Position numbers and translations under genes: made by a program. Under the pieces are notes generated by a model. That model worked only from the letters and a program-made list of their open reading frames with translations, did not search any database and was not told the DNA's origin. DNA of 64,000 nt from Hirsutella rhossiliensis (Eukaryota; Ascomycota; Sordariomycetes; Hypocreales; Ophiocordycipitaceae), in NCBI RefSeq assembly GCF_020360975.1, contig NW_025408671.1, positions 1,488,001 to 1,552,000 of the forward strand, in the 5' to 3' direction. This document shows, one piece after another, positions 1-10,096 of the stretch. The first letter of the stretch is position 1. Each line of letters starts with the position of its first letter.

Positions 1-1065
1 CCCCAGAAGCTCACCTCCATCATCAACAACCACCACGAAAACGTAAAGTATCTGCCCGGCATCACCTTGCCCTCCAACATCGTCGCCAACCCGTCCCTCG
101 TCGACGCCGTCCGCGACTCCACCATCCTCATCTTCAACCTGCCTCACCAGTTCATCGGCAACGTCTGCAGCCAGATCCACGGCCACATCCTGCCCTATGC
201 CCGCGGCATCAGCTGCATCAAGGGCGTCAACGTCTCCGACGATGCCGTCAGCCTCTTCAGCGAGTGGATCGGCGACGGCCTCAACATCTACGTCGGCGCC
301 CTGAGCGGCGCCAACATTGCCAGCGAGATTGCCGCCGAGAAGTGGTCCGAGACGACCGTCGCCTACGACCCGCCCCCCATGGACAGTCGGGCGCCCACCC
401 CGCGCTCCGGGAGCCCACTGCCCAGCCCGGGCTTCACCGTCACGGAGGTCCCCGACGGCCATCACCGCGACGCCCGTGGCCGTACCTCCAAGGTCCGGCT
501 CACGGGGGTGCCCTCGACCTATCCCCCGCTCGACCACGAGTGCTTCCGCATGCTCTTCCACCGCCCCTACTTCCACGTCCAGATGGTCTCGGACGTGGCC
601 GGCGTCTCCCTCGGCGGTGCCCTCAAGAACATTGTCGCCCTGGCCGCCGGCTTCGTCGACGGCCGCGGCTGGGGCGACAACGCAAAGGCTGCCATCATGC
701 GCATCGGCCTCATGGAGATGGTCAAGTTTGGCAAGGAGTTTTTTGGCGAGACGGTTCAGAGCGCCACCTTTACCGAGTCCTCGGCCGGCGTCGCCGATCT
801 CATCACGTCGTGCTCCGGCGGCCGCAACTTCCGCTGCGCCCGCAAGGCCGTCGAAAAGGGCATCACGGTCGACGAGGTCGAGTCCCAGGACCTCAACGGC
901 CAGAAGCTGCAGGGAACAACGACTGCCTACGAGGTCAACAGCTTCCTCAAGGCACGCGGCCTTGACAAGGACTATCCTCTCTTTACCGCCGTCAACGACA
1001 TTCTGCGTGGCACCAAGCAGGTCGACGACATTCCCCAGCTGGTGGCTGCTGCAGACGATGGCTGA
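1..1065 (+). CDS. GPD1: Glycerol-3-phosphate dehydrogenase [NAD+], 5' end missing
   Basis: Reduces dihydroxyacetone phosphate to glycerol-3-phosphate with NADH, in the cytosol or peroxisome; this step feeds glycerol (osmolyte) and lipid synthesis. The frame is open from base 1, so the N-terminal NAD-binding GxGxxG loop lies outside the window. Visible family blocks are [21 protein letters not shown], the substrate-domain block [29 protein letters not shown] with the catalytic lysine of the ALKN motif, and [17 protein letters not shown]. About 45 residues rich in Pro, Ser and Arg sit between AYDPPP and the FHRPYFHV block, where the yeast enzyme has a short loop; I recall similar insertions in other filamentous fungi. 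The stop TGA is at 1063-1065. No intron is needed in the visible part. Family assignment is firm; only the start is unknown. Confidence 0.94.
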   Translation, partial: PQKLTSIINNHHENVKYLPGITLPSNIVANPSLVDAVRDSTILIFNLPHQFIGNVCSQIHGHILPYARGISCIKGVNVSDDAVSLFSEWIGDGLNIYVGALSGANIASEIAAEKWSETTVAYDPPPMDSRAPTPRSGSPLPSPGFTVTEVPDGHHRDARGRTSKVRLTGVPSTYPPLDHECFRMLFHRPYFHVQMVSDVAGVSLGGALKNIVALAAGFVDGRGWGDNAKAAIMRIGLMEMVKFGKEFFGETVQSATFTESSAGVADLITSCSGGRNFRCARKAVEKGITVDEVESQDLNGQKLQGTTTAYEVNSFLKARGLDKDYPLFTAVNDILRGTKQVDDIPQLVAAADDG

Positions 1066-1534
1066 GCAGAGCCAGACTCGACTCAGTGTAGCTTGAGAGC
1101 GCCATAGACGGGAACACGCCGCCAGAAACGGAATCACGCTCCGCGGATCATGGAGAACGTTACGAAGACGGAGGTGTTGGGGTGGGGGGCTATGCAAGCC
1201 GGGCGAGGAGACAAGGAGAGTAGACAAGAGAATATCACAGAGCGAGCCAATGCGTGTGCTGGATTCCAGACACGATTCGTGAAGCTCGTCATTATCAGCG
1301 ACGACGTTATTGAGTTATTATAGGGCATGTACGACGATGGGGCTAGAGAGTCATCTGGACGAGCCGTACTAGATGGGCAAAAGGGGGAGGGAGCGATCTT
1401 GAGCAAGCAATAAAACACTGGCTATAGACAGTTTTATGCGACTTCTGCGGACGGCTGCCGGGCCATGTACAGGGTGCCAAGGTGAGGCCTCGCGCAGAGA
1501 GAAGGCGCAGGCACGATGCGCCCGCAACACACGA
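1066..1534. other. Convergent 3' intergenic region
   Basis: Lies between the 3' ends of the glycerol-3-phosphate dehydrogenase gene and the minus-strand lipase gene. It holds no supported gene and presumably carries both 3' UTRs. Confidence 0.6.
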
Positions 1535-3025
1535 TCATGCCACCATATACTCATCCGCCGCGTACTCGAGAGCGTACGTCAGCCCTTGCTGATACTGATC
1601 CAGCGGCCGCGGTGCGTCGGCGCCCATCTCACGAACCGAGCACTCGCCTTTAGGTGGGCGTTCGCGGCCCTGGTCACCCTGGCCGCGACGGCGTCTCCCC
1701 TCCGCAAAGCGCTGGTCGAGCCAGTCGAGCCAGATCTGCTGCGTGGCGTACAGGATGGAGTCGTGTCCCATGGCACGGGCCTTGACATAGTGAAGCTGGC
1801 GACGGGGAAATTCTTGACAAGTCTTGTTGACATACTTGGCAGTCAGGTCCTCTGGAATGACTTGGTCGGCCGTGCCCTGGAGCACCAGCAGCGGCTCGGC
1901 GAAGTCCTTGCCGCCGGCCACGGATAGGTTGGCGAAGCGCTCGGCGTCGTCTGACTGGATGAAGTCGCCGTGCACGAGGGCCCTCTGGGGATCCGCGCCT
2001 ACTATGGCGGCGAGGGCGGCGGTCCAGACCGAGTTGCAGCCCTGGACGTCCTCGACGAGGTTCAGGAGTCGGATGCCCGCCGGTGTCAGCATGCTCGACA
2101 GCGACACGTTTCTCAGCACGGAGACGATGGACTTGGCGGTCTGCAGGAGGCCGATGCTGAACTCGGGCCCGCGGCTGGCGAGCTCAATGGCGTTTGTGAT
2201 GGGCGCGACGGCAATGGCGCCGAGGTAGCCGGGCACCTTGGCCTCGAGCTGCTGCTGGGCGGCCGCCCAGGCCGCGGCGCCGCCCTGCGAGTGGCCCACG
2301 ACGACAAAGTCCTCGGTCAGGGCGCGCGGGAAGGCGGCGTGGGCGGCCTTGGCTGCGTACAGCAGGTCGTTGGCGGCGGCGGGCGAGGCAAGGTACTGGT
2401 GCGTGATGGGCTCGCGACCGCGTCCGTCGTCGACAGACACGCCCAGGCCGGCGTAGTCGGTGCCGACGACGGCGAAGCCCGCGAGGGCGAGGGCGTAGGG
2501 GGCCGAGAACTGGGCCCACAGGTTGCGGACGTGCGAGGGGGCGCACTCTGCGAAGACGCCCGAGGTCCCGTGTGCCCAGGCGACCAGGGGCGCCTTGGAG
2601 CCGACGCGGGGGAGGTAGGGCCAGAGGACAAAGGCCGAGACGGGCACGGCGGATCCGTCGAGGGCGCGCGACTGGTAGACGATGCGCGACAGGGCCAGCG
2701 CAGGCGCCACGGTGTACCGGCTCGTGTTGGTCAAGGGCTCGACCTTGAGGACGGCGCCGGGCGGGGCGTGTTGGCCGTCCGGGGCCGTGTAAAAGGGGTC
2801 GGAGCGGACGGACCCGGCGGCCCAGTTGGAGCGCTCGAACCGCACGGCGGCGCTGATGGCGTCGGCGGCGGCAGCGGTCAGGTTGGCAGCTGCCATCTGC
2901 GAGTCGGAGAGGCGAAAGGGCAGCGACTCGGGGAGGAGATAGGGCGGCCAGCCGATGGCGTCTACCGTCGACGACAGCAGCCACGGCGCCGCGGCAACCG
3001 TGGCGAGTCCGCGGGCGAGTCGCAT
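1535..3025 (-). CDS. Secreted alpha/beta-hydrolase, secretory-lipase type
   Basis: A single-exon gene for a 496-residue protein. Residues 1-23 form a signal peptide (basic start, Ala/Leu core, ending TVDA), so the enzyme should be secreted. The serine nucleophile is in GHSQGG. A likely acid residue is the Asp of GTADQVIP and the likely catalytic His is in MGHDS, in the correct order for a Ser-Asp-His triad. The block APLVAWAHGTSG before the nucleophile and the overall length fit the fungal/Candida secretory lipase family, which hydrolyses triacylglycerols or related esters outside the cell. The ATG at 3025 is the first one that gives a signal peptide. The tail after the catalytic His is rich in Arg, Gly and Glu and unlike the core. 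A carboxylesterase with other substrates cannot be excluded. Confidence 0.88.
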   Translation of the reverse strand: MRLARGLATVAAAPWLLSSTVDAIGWPPYLLPESLPFRLSDSQMAAANLTAAAADAISAAVRFERSNWAAGSVRSDPFYTAPDGQHAPPGAVLKVEPLTNTSRYTVAPALALSRIVYQSRALDGSAVPVSAFVLWPYLPRVGSKAPLVAWAHGTSGVFAECAPSHVRNLWAQFSAPYALALAGFAVVGTDYAGLGVSVDDGRGREPITHQYLASPAAANDLLYAAKAAHAAFPRALTEDFVVVGHSQGGAAAWAAAQQQLEAKVPGYLGAIAVAPITNAIELASRGPEFSIGLLQTAKSIVSVLRNVSLSSMLTPAGIRLLNLVEDVQGCNSVWTAALAAIVGADPQRALVHGDFIQSDDAERFANLSVAGGKDFAEPLLVLQGTADQVIPEDLTAKYVNKTCQEFPRRQLHYVKARAMGHDSILYATQQIWLDWLDQRFAEGRRRRGQGDQGRERPPKGECSVREMGADAPRPLDQYQQGLTYALEYAADEYMVA

Positions 3026-4778
3026 TCTGGGGCTTGCTGCTGCTGCTGCTGCTACTCCTCTTCCGTTGGAGGAGGCACTGGAGGACGCCGGCGGTGATGA
3101 TGCTTACTCTCTGCTGCTTCTCGAGGCGCCGTCTGCACCTGCGGCCGGCGCTGGCTGCTGCATGTCTGCTCGGGCCCGCCGGCTTATAAGTCGCTGACGA
3201 GGCCCGCGTCGAGCGTCAGCATCGCCCGGCATTAGTGTTGGCTCGCGCTCTGCTCACCGCAACGGCCGGCTGGCCCAACCACATTGCATTGCGAGCGCAA
3301 TTCCTCTCAGCAGCAGGGGCCGCCGCGCGGTCGCCGCTCGCCACGCAGCATTTTCGTGGGCCCTCGATCACCAAGAGCGTCTCAGTCTACGGTATTGAGT
3401 TTCCGCGAGACCGCTAAGACGCCTGGCGGCGCCCCGGATCCGATTGTCACGATGGCCCACCAACAAGCCCCATTGCGCTGGCAAGCCGTCCGTCTGCGTT
3501 GGGCGGCGCAGCTTGCCATGACGATTTCATTTCTTTTGCTGCGGCTGTCTCCTCTGCCGGGCCCCTTATCTCTGGCAATGTAAACATGCTCGCCCCCTTG
3601 GTCCGTCCGCGTTGGGGGCCCGCTGTTGGCCCGTCCCCGATAAGCGTCATAATTGTCCGCTCCGGTCTCGGGCCCCGCCAGGCCGGCCGGGGCCGGGGCC
3701 GGTCGACTTCTCAGCTCCTGGTAGTCTAGAATCGCCCTGCATTCTGCAGTAGACCAGCAAAGACAGCTGTTTCTGCACGATCGGGGGTTGCTTGTGCGTT
3801 AAAAGCTGCTTTCTGACAGCTGGTTCAGAGCTCGGTGTCCGCTACTATGTATTCATCACATGGCCGCATGCAGCAGAGAGCCAGAGACAGGGGGGGGCCT
3901 TCGGGAATAAGAACTTGTCAGCTGCCACCGGCACCTCCATGGGTTGGTTATACGGTAGGATCCACTGTACACTTCACTTTCATCCGTTGCACCACCGTGG
4001 CTTCCAACAGAACTAGGTTGGCTGGGTAGCTGCTGTGCTTCGTCGGCGTTGGTCGAGTCTTCGTCCTCTCCCAACAACTGCCGGCCCACAGCTACGGTAG
4101 TCCCCCACACCCCCTCTGCATGCATGGTCGTTGAGAGCTGGTGGCACGGATCGGATCCATGGCGGTTACACGGGGGCCCATCGGGAGGGCGCACCCACGG
4201 CCCGGATCCGTCTCGATCTCCGACGCGCCGGCGCCGAAACATGCACGCCCATGCCAGGCACTGGGCGTCCTGTGCCGGCCATGGCTGCTGCTGCTGCTGC
4301 TGCTGCCGCTGCCACGTCCGTCTCTCGTGGACATGCATGTCGATGGCCGTCGATGGCGACGTCGGCAGCTCCCAGCGGCACAGTGGCGATGCCGGCACTA
4401 AAGGACAATCCGGTTAAGTCGGATTCCTCTGCCACCGGTGCTGCCCCAAGCCCCCCAAGCCCCTCCTTTGTCTCGTTCTCGGGTGGCCTGGGAAACTCGG
4501 CCGCTCGGTTCCGATTCCGTCGAGTGTATGGAGTACACACGGGACGGTCCTGTGTTTCGCCTCAACCCGCCCGGGAGACCTTCACAATGGGCTCACCGGT
4601 GTATCGCTTCTGCTGGCCATGTAGTTCGCCACGCCATTGCCCCGGGGCCGTCGCAACCTCCTCCTTCTTCCTCATCCTTCCTCTGCCTTCCCCATCCTTC
4701 CTCTGCCTTCCCCATCCTTCCTCTGCCTTCCCCATCCTTCCTCTGCCTCGACTCCTCCCACGAGGGGCCCCGCCTCTG
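3026..4778. other. Divergent intergenic region between lipase and MFS transporter
   Basis: A 1.75-kb shared upstream region of two divergently transcribed genes. It contains short CTG/GCT microsatellites (3035-3053 and 4284-4306) and a 20-bp minisatellite directly before the transporter start. Open frames here are repetitive or low in complexity and I support none as genes. Confidence 0.5.
4671..4749. repeat. 20-bp minisatellite upstream of the transporter start
   Basis: Three exact copies of a pyrimidine-rich 20-bp unit (4681-4700, 4701-4720, 4721-4740) with partial copies on both sides. The array ends 30 bp before the ATG at 4779, so it lies in the 5' UTR or core promoter. Copy-number change would alter the leader without touching the protein. 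Confidence 0.9.
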
Positions 4779-6756
4779 ATGGCGCGACCCGAGAGCCTCA
4801 CCGAGGCCGAAAAGGCGCTCCACGACCAGTCCAACCTGCTGCCCCGGCGGCAGCTCATCTCGTGCCTCGGCGTCATGTCCCTGGCCATGCTCATCTCCTT
4901 CGTCGACCAAAACGGCATCTCCACGGTGCTGCCCACCATTGCCGCCGACCTCGACGCCCGCGACACCATCTCGTGGGCCGGCACCGCCTCGCTGCTGGCC
5001 AACACCACCTTCCAGATGCTCTACGGCCGCCTGTCGGACCTCTTTGGCCGCAAGGCCGTCTTCATCGCCGCCGTCCTGCTGCTCGCCCTCGCAGACCTGC
5101 TGTGCGGCCTGAGCGCCAGCCCGGCCTCGTTTTACGTCTTCCGCGCCCTCGCCGGCATCGGTGGCGGCGGCATCACAAACCTCGCCATGATCATCGTCTC
5201 CGACGTCGTCACCCTCGAGCGCCGAGGCAAGTACCAGGGCATCACCGGCAGCATGATTGGCCTCGGCAGCGTCACGGGGCCCTTTCTCGCCGCCGCCTTT
5301 GTCGACCGCGCCACCTGGCGCGCCCTGTTCTGGATGCTCGCCCCCCTCGGGGCTCTCAACGGCCTGCTGGCCTACCTCTACCTGCCCTCCAAGGAGCCGA
5401 CGGCGACCTTTTCCGAGAGCGTCAAGAATATTGACTGGCTGGGGACCCTGGCGTCGTCCGTGGGGACCATCTTTCTCCTGATTCCCATCTCCGGAGGTTC
5501 GTTGCTCAACCACCCCCAGGCCGCTGTACTTTCTAATTGGGCCACGGACTCCTCGGATAAAGGGGGATGGTCTGCGGTGATTAACAATGCCTCCTGCTAG
5601 GCGGTGCCTACTTTCCGTGGAACTCTCCACTCATCATTTCCATGCTCGTCATCGGCAGCATATCCCTCGTCCTCTTCGTGCTGGTCGAGTGGAAGCTTGC
5701 CAAGCTCCCCGTGATGCCGCGTCAGTACACCAACTCACCAGTCCCCCGCTGAGCACGAGCCCCGACAAATACAATCCATCTGACGCGTGACTTATCGCAG
5801 TCTCCATGTACCGAAACCCCGTTGTCGTCGTGCTGCTGGCTCAGAGCTTCCTCCTCGGCCTCGTCTACCAGTCCTACATCTACTACATCCCCCTCTATCT
5901 GCAGAACGCGCACCAGTTCTCCATTCTCGTTTCCGCACTCGTCTTTATTCCCATGATGGGCACGCAGAGCATCGTCTCCGCTCTGTCCGGCCTCTGGATC
6001 TCGCGATATAAACGCTACGCCATCGTCATTCGCTTCGGCTTCGGCGTCTGGACTGTGTAAGTCGGCCTTCAACCTCCCTCTTGCGCGACGCAAAACCAGA
6101 CTTTGTTGGATTTGCTTGCTGATTGATGGTGCAGCGGCGCCGGACTGGCCCTGATCTACGACCGACAAACAAACCCAGGCATCATCGTCGTAGTCCTTCT
6201 CATCATCGGCTTGGGCGTCGGCTGCGTCTTCCAACCGACCCTCGTCGCCCTGCAAGCCCACTCGACCAAGTCTCGCCGCGCCGTCATCATCTCGAACCGC
6301 AACTTCAACCGCTGCGCCGGCGGAGCATGCGGGCTCGCCGTCTCCGCCGCCGTTCTGCAGGCCAGGCTGCGAGCCACGCTGCCCCCTGAATATGCCTATC
6401 TGGCGGGGTCGACGTACTCCCTGCCCCATTTCGATGGCGGCGTGCCACCGGCCGTCTTGGACGCGTACATGGCGGCCAGCCATGCCGTGTTTATCCTGCA
6501 GGTGCCCTTAGTTGGGATTTGCTTCTTGTGCACTGTTTTCCTCAAGGATCGAGGGTTGGCGCCCAAGGAGGAGTCCGCCGCCGGACAGCCAGTCGGGGTG
6601 AGAGACGAGGAAGAGCAGCAAAGCTCCAGAACTGAAGACGGCGCTCCGCGGGACGGTGCGGGCGAAGTGGTCGGTTCTGGGCCGGAAAAGCCTGAAGACA
6701 AGGTGCGAAGCAACAGGAACGAGCAACGACAAAGGATAGACGGATCATGGACATAG
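4779..6756 (+). CDS. Major facilitator superfamily drug:H+ antiporter (DHA2, 14-TM type)
   Basis: Proton-driven exporter of the plasma membrane or vacuole. Four exons, 4779-5496, 5601-5720, 5801-6056 and 6135-6756, join in frame to 571 residues; all three introns have GT..AG ends. Membrane helices begin at ISCLGVMSLAMLISFVD (about residue 30). The loop 2-3 signature GRLSDLFGRK is intact and a motif-C-like GSVTGPFLAAAF follows. A hydrophilic tail after about residue 500, rich in Glu, Ser and Arg, is typical of fungal drug exporters. The start was chosen because translation upstream of 4779 runs through a tandem repeat. The family includes the toxin efflux pumps of secondary-metabolite clusters, but no biosynthetic gene lies next to it here, so the substrate is unknown. 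A neighbouring tannase relic lies downstream. Confidence 0.93.
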
Positions 6757-6942
6757 TCTCATAAAAGTGCATAGCTAACGTCGATATGCAGTTGCCGATA
6801 TGGCTTGATGTACATACACGAATCAACAAGACACTTGAACGATTTCCTTTTCACCTACAGCCAAGCGCAATGTGCATGAGACCTGGTTCCGCCTCAGTAC
6901 AAGGGCAACCTGTAGGCGCCAAAGTCGTGCTCCCAAGAATCG

Positions 6943-7380
6943 ATGGGACGCCTGGTCATGGACGTAGCTCAGGTCGGAGCCGTTGGCCAGGAAAAAGACG
7001 CTGTCTCAAAGATCATCAAAGGAACCGAAGCCGGTGTCAGTCATGCCGGCCACGGTGCAGACGACAGCGCCCGAGTGGACCATCTGGCCCTGCTAGCTGA
7101 TGGCCAGGCCGCAGCCGCCGGTGGACATTTAGCGGTACTGGAACGTGTCGGGCGCGGGCACCCAGGACGAGATGTGGACGACGTCGTCGGCGACGCCCTT
7201 GTGCGAGTAGGCAAATATCACGTTGCAGTAGTGGGTGGTGCTGTCCGGAACCCACTCAGAGCCAACGGACACGGTCATGTTCATCGACGTCTGCACCGAC
7301 GCGGCGTCGATGCTGTCCAGGCTAGTGAGTAACGCAGACTGAACATGGCCCGTCGTGCACAGGTCAGCCAGAGACGCCAT
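6943..7380 (-). pseudogene. Tannase/feruloyl esterase relic
   Basis: Reading the minus strand from 7380 gives an N-terminus typical of the fungal tannase/feruloyl esterase family: LADLCTTGHVQSAL, then a HYCNVIFAYSHKG block and WVPAPDTFQYR. After an in-frame TAA the same frame continues with STGGCGLAIS, another stop, AGMTDTGFGSFDD, a TGA, and DSVFFLANGS, which correspond in order to the STGGGG, AGxTDxGFGSF and FLLANG blocks of live family members. Similarity fades near 6943 and the catalytic serine region is absent. The gene is dead: at least three stop codons and a large C-terminal loss. The stops are not all explained by C-to-T change. Live members hydrolyse ester bonds in tannins or cell-wall feruloyl esters. 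Confidence 0.65.
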
Positions 7381-8705
7381 CTTTCTTGCTTTCCAATGAG
7401 GCCGGGACTAGGCTTGGACTATCAGGGGTCCAGAGATGTCGCCTTTCCCGATGGTCCGGGTACCGAGCGGACGAGCAGGGCATCCTATACATGTCAACGG
7501 CCGCCCGACGACTCGCCAAGCAAGATAGACTGATGTGGCTTCCGGGCGGCTAAATGGACTCTGATTGGAGGTCTCACCGGTCTTCTTCCCTTCTTCCGGG
7601 GCCGAGACCGAATAGAGGCGGCAGTGCGGGGCCAAAGCGACCCGCCAGACGGGCCGGATTGATGGCTTTCCGGGGCTTGCTTTATATACGGAGGAGGCCG
7701 CCACAGCTTGGTGGAGGTAAGAGCCTTTACTTTCCTCTTTCCCAATGCATTGTGCATCATAGGTCTGGCACTGCTTGCGAATAGATAACGTCTATAATTG
7801 CTCATACATGGAAGCTGGATAAATTGTCAAGCCCAAGGCCAGGAATATTAGAACTCAATGTGAAGACCCTTGATTCAATTACTTTATACTCTGACAAAAT
7901 TCGAGAAGAAAAATTCGGACCTTTTATGTTGGCTGTTGTCCGTCGGAGTTGTTATCATGCCCTTGACGCGGTGTGTACCCTAATGCCTTGCCCTCTTCCA
8001 TGGAGAAATAGACAGGTTCTGTTCCCAAAGGAGGTAGAGCTAGACGGAAAGGACTTTTGCCGGAATCAAGTAATGGCCAAGGCTTGGATCAATGTCGCCG
8101 AGCTATAAGTGGAAGGCCAGACGTTTGTCCCGAAAAATATGGGGAGGTAGGAAAGGTAAAAAAGAGGATCGCGGTTAATTTATTGCGTGATTTTGCATTG
8201 CTCCTTTTAGTCAGCTGTGCCCGTGCCTATAAACGGCACACATCTTGTTGGCAGCGAAAAGCCATGATTCGACAAGTGGAGGTAGGAAACGAGGGTAATA
8301 CAGTAGTGAGAGTTGGTGCTCCAGGGGTATCCCTAACAAAAACGCCCATTAAACAAAGCCGTTTCTGGTTTCTCGAGTTGAATGCCAAGCCTTGATTCTA
8401 ACCAACAAGCAACATCCTGGAAGGGGTATCCATCGACGTGGTATACATCCGCTCCTGTCATTCGTCCGTCCAGGGGCCCTGGCTTGAAATCACCTTTGCT
8501 ATGACCAAGCTTATCCTTACCTTTAGTTGGGCATCTGATATGAGAGATTCCACTCTATAAACACTCTCTCGCACTTACCCACTCACTGACTGAATGCGCG
8601 CGAAGCTTGTCCGACTCTCTGTTGTCTCTCAACGCCGAGCCGAGCTTGAATCAGCAACCGCCTTCGCCGCCCGTCTGCTCTCCCGCTGTTTACACGACCG
8701 CAACG
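7381..8705. other. Intergenic region upstream of the RGS gene
   Basis: Holds no supported gene. The part from about 7800 to 8400 is visibly less GC-rich than the neighbouring genes. A TATAAA sequence at 8556-8561 followed by CT-rich sequence lies about 145 bp before the RGS start and may be its core promoter. An out-of-frame ATG at 8594 opens an 88-codon frame that overlaps the main start. Confidence 0.45.
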
Positions 8706-10096
8706 ATGCATTGGCCCGCGTGGTTGACGTGGTACAAGAAGCCAGAGTTCCGCGACATCAAGGAGTACTCGCAGGCCGTCGGCTCTGGGAAGCGTCCCAT
8801 CAGCCCCGATGGACGCAGCAGCATGATCCCCAGGCACCTCAAGGTGGACAGAGTGCTTGACAACAAAACGTGTACGGAGACAGACTCACCGACCCCTGGT
8901 TGAAAGAAAGGACAGGGCTAACCGATGATGTCGTCGTCGTCCAGGCAGTCCCATGTCCCTTTTCGATTTCTACATGTACCTGAAGCACATAGAGTTTTCC
9001 GAGGAGAACCTCGAGTTCTATATCTGGTATACTCCGCGTCCTTGCCCCCATACGAATGCCTTGAACTAAACGGTCCAGGCATAAGAACTATGAGCGGAAC
9101 TATGAGGCTGCCAGCGGTGACAAAGGCGACGTCTCTTCCCTCGTCTCATCAGATGCCAGCCTGGTGGAAAAGGCACCTGGTCTTGGCCTCGATCCTGAAG
9201 CAGGCAAGTCTTACCGCCATCTACAACTTGTCTAGCACGCTGACACGCGAGACACAGCCGAGCAAACCGTTGCCCAAATCGCACAGCTCATCAGCGCTGG
9301 CGCGACATGCACACGAGGCTCGAAGTGCAAGCTGACATGCGCTGACCGCATCAAGTCATCCGGAGACGATGGCTGCAAGCTGCCCGCGCACGCCACCAGC
9401 AGCACTGCCACCCTGACGAACTCGGAAGCCGGCTACCGCCGAGATCTCAACACTATCGCCCAGACGTTCCTCGTCCCCGGCGCGCCCAAGGAACTGAATA
9501 TCCCGCCCGCGATGCGCTCCAAGGCCCTCGCCAGCATACAGACCTCGTCCGACCCCTCCGTCCTACGCCCCGTCGCCGACCATGTCTACCAGCTGCTCCG
9601 GAACTGCTCGCACCGCAACTTCGTCCGCCTCGGCGTCTCCAACGGCACCTTCGAGACCGTCTGCGTGGCCACGGGCCTCGGCATCGCCCTGACCATCGCC
9701 GGCTTCCTGGCCGTCCTGCTGCTCGCCTTCACCCCGTACCGCGGCGTCCACTCGGGCTGGACAGTGTTCGCTGTCTGGCCCATGTGGTGGCTGGGCATGA
9801 GCCTCATCATGTCTGGCCTGCGCGGAAGCTGCTTCTTCCTCCTGCTCTTCTCGCGCCGCCAGCCGCTGCCCTGGGAGCGCTTCACCGACGCCGAGATGGC
9901 CACGACGAGGCGGACAGGCCTGCTGCGCATCCTGTCGCGCCTCATGATCTTCGACCGCAAGTTCCGCGTCAAGGATGTCCACCTGCGGCAACTCCAGCGC
10001 AAGATTGTCATGCAGAGCTTGGTTGGCGGCGCCGCCTTTGCGAGCTGCGGCGTCTTGCTGTTCATCTTCTTGCCCGTCTGGTACGGCAACATGTAA
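8706..10096 (+). CDS. RGS-domain protein with three C-terminal membrane helices (Rax1-like layout)
   Basis: Four exons (8706-8871, 8945-9026, 9079-9203, 9258-10096) join in frame to 403 residues. The N-terminal half holds an RGS-type domain, recognised by the helix block MSLFDFYMYLKHIEFSEENLEFYIW; such domains bind or accelerate GTP hydrolysis by G-alpha subunits. Three hydrophobic segments follow: VATGLGIALTIAGFLAVLLL, a second around WPMWWLGMSLIMSG, and a last one near the C-terminus. This RGS plus three-helix layout is that of yeast Rax1 and its filamentous relatives, involved in bud-site or polarity and stress functions; paralogue identity is inferred. Intron 3 (9204-9257) starts with GCAAGT, a GC-AG intron, because no good GT site keeps the frame. 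An ATG at 8594 in another frame overlaps the start and could act as an upstream ORF. Confidence 0.88.

Noticed and set aside
4593..5630. Minus-strand open frame opposite the MFS transporter
   Set aside because: Low-complexity Gly/Glu/Asp frame without motifs; the plus strand has the complete transporter.
7824..8108. 94-codon plus-strand frame in AT-richer sequence
   Set aside because: No motif, no signal peptide and no good splice partners; likely chance.
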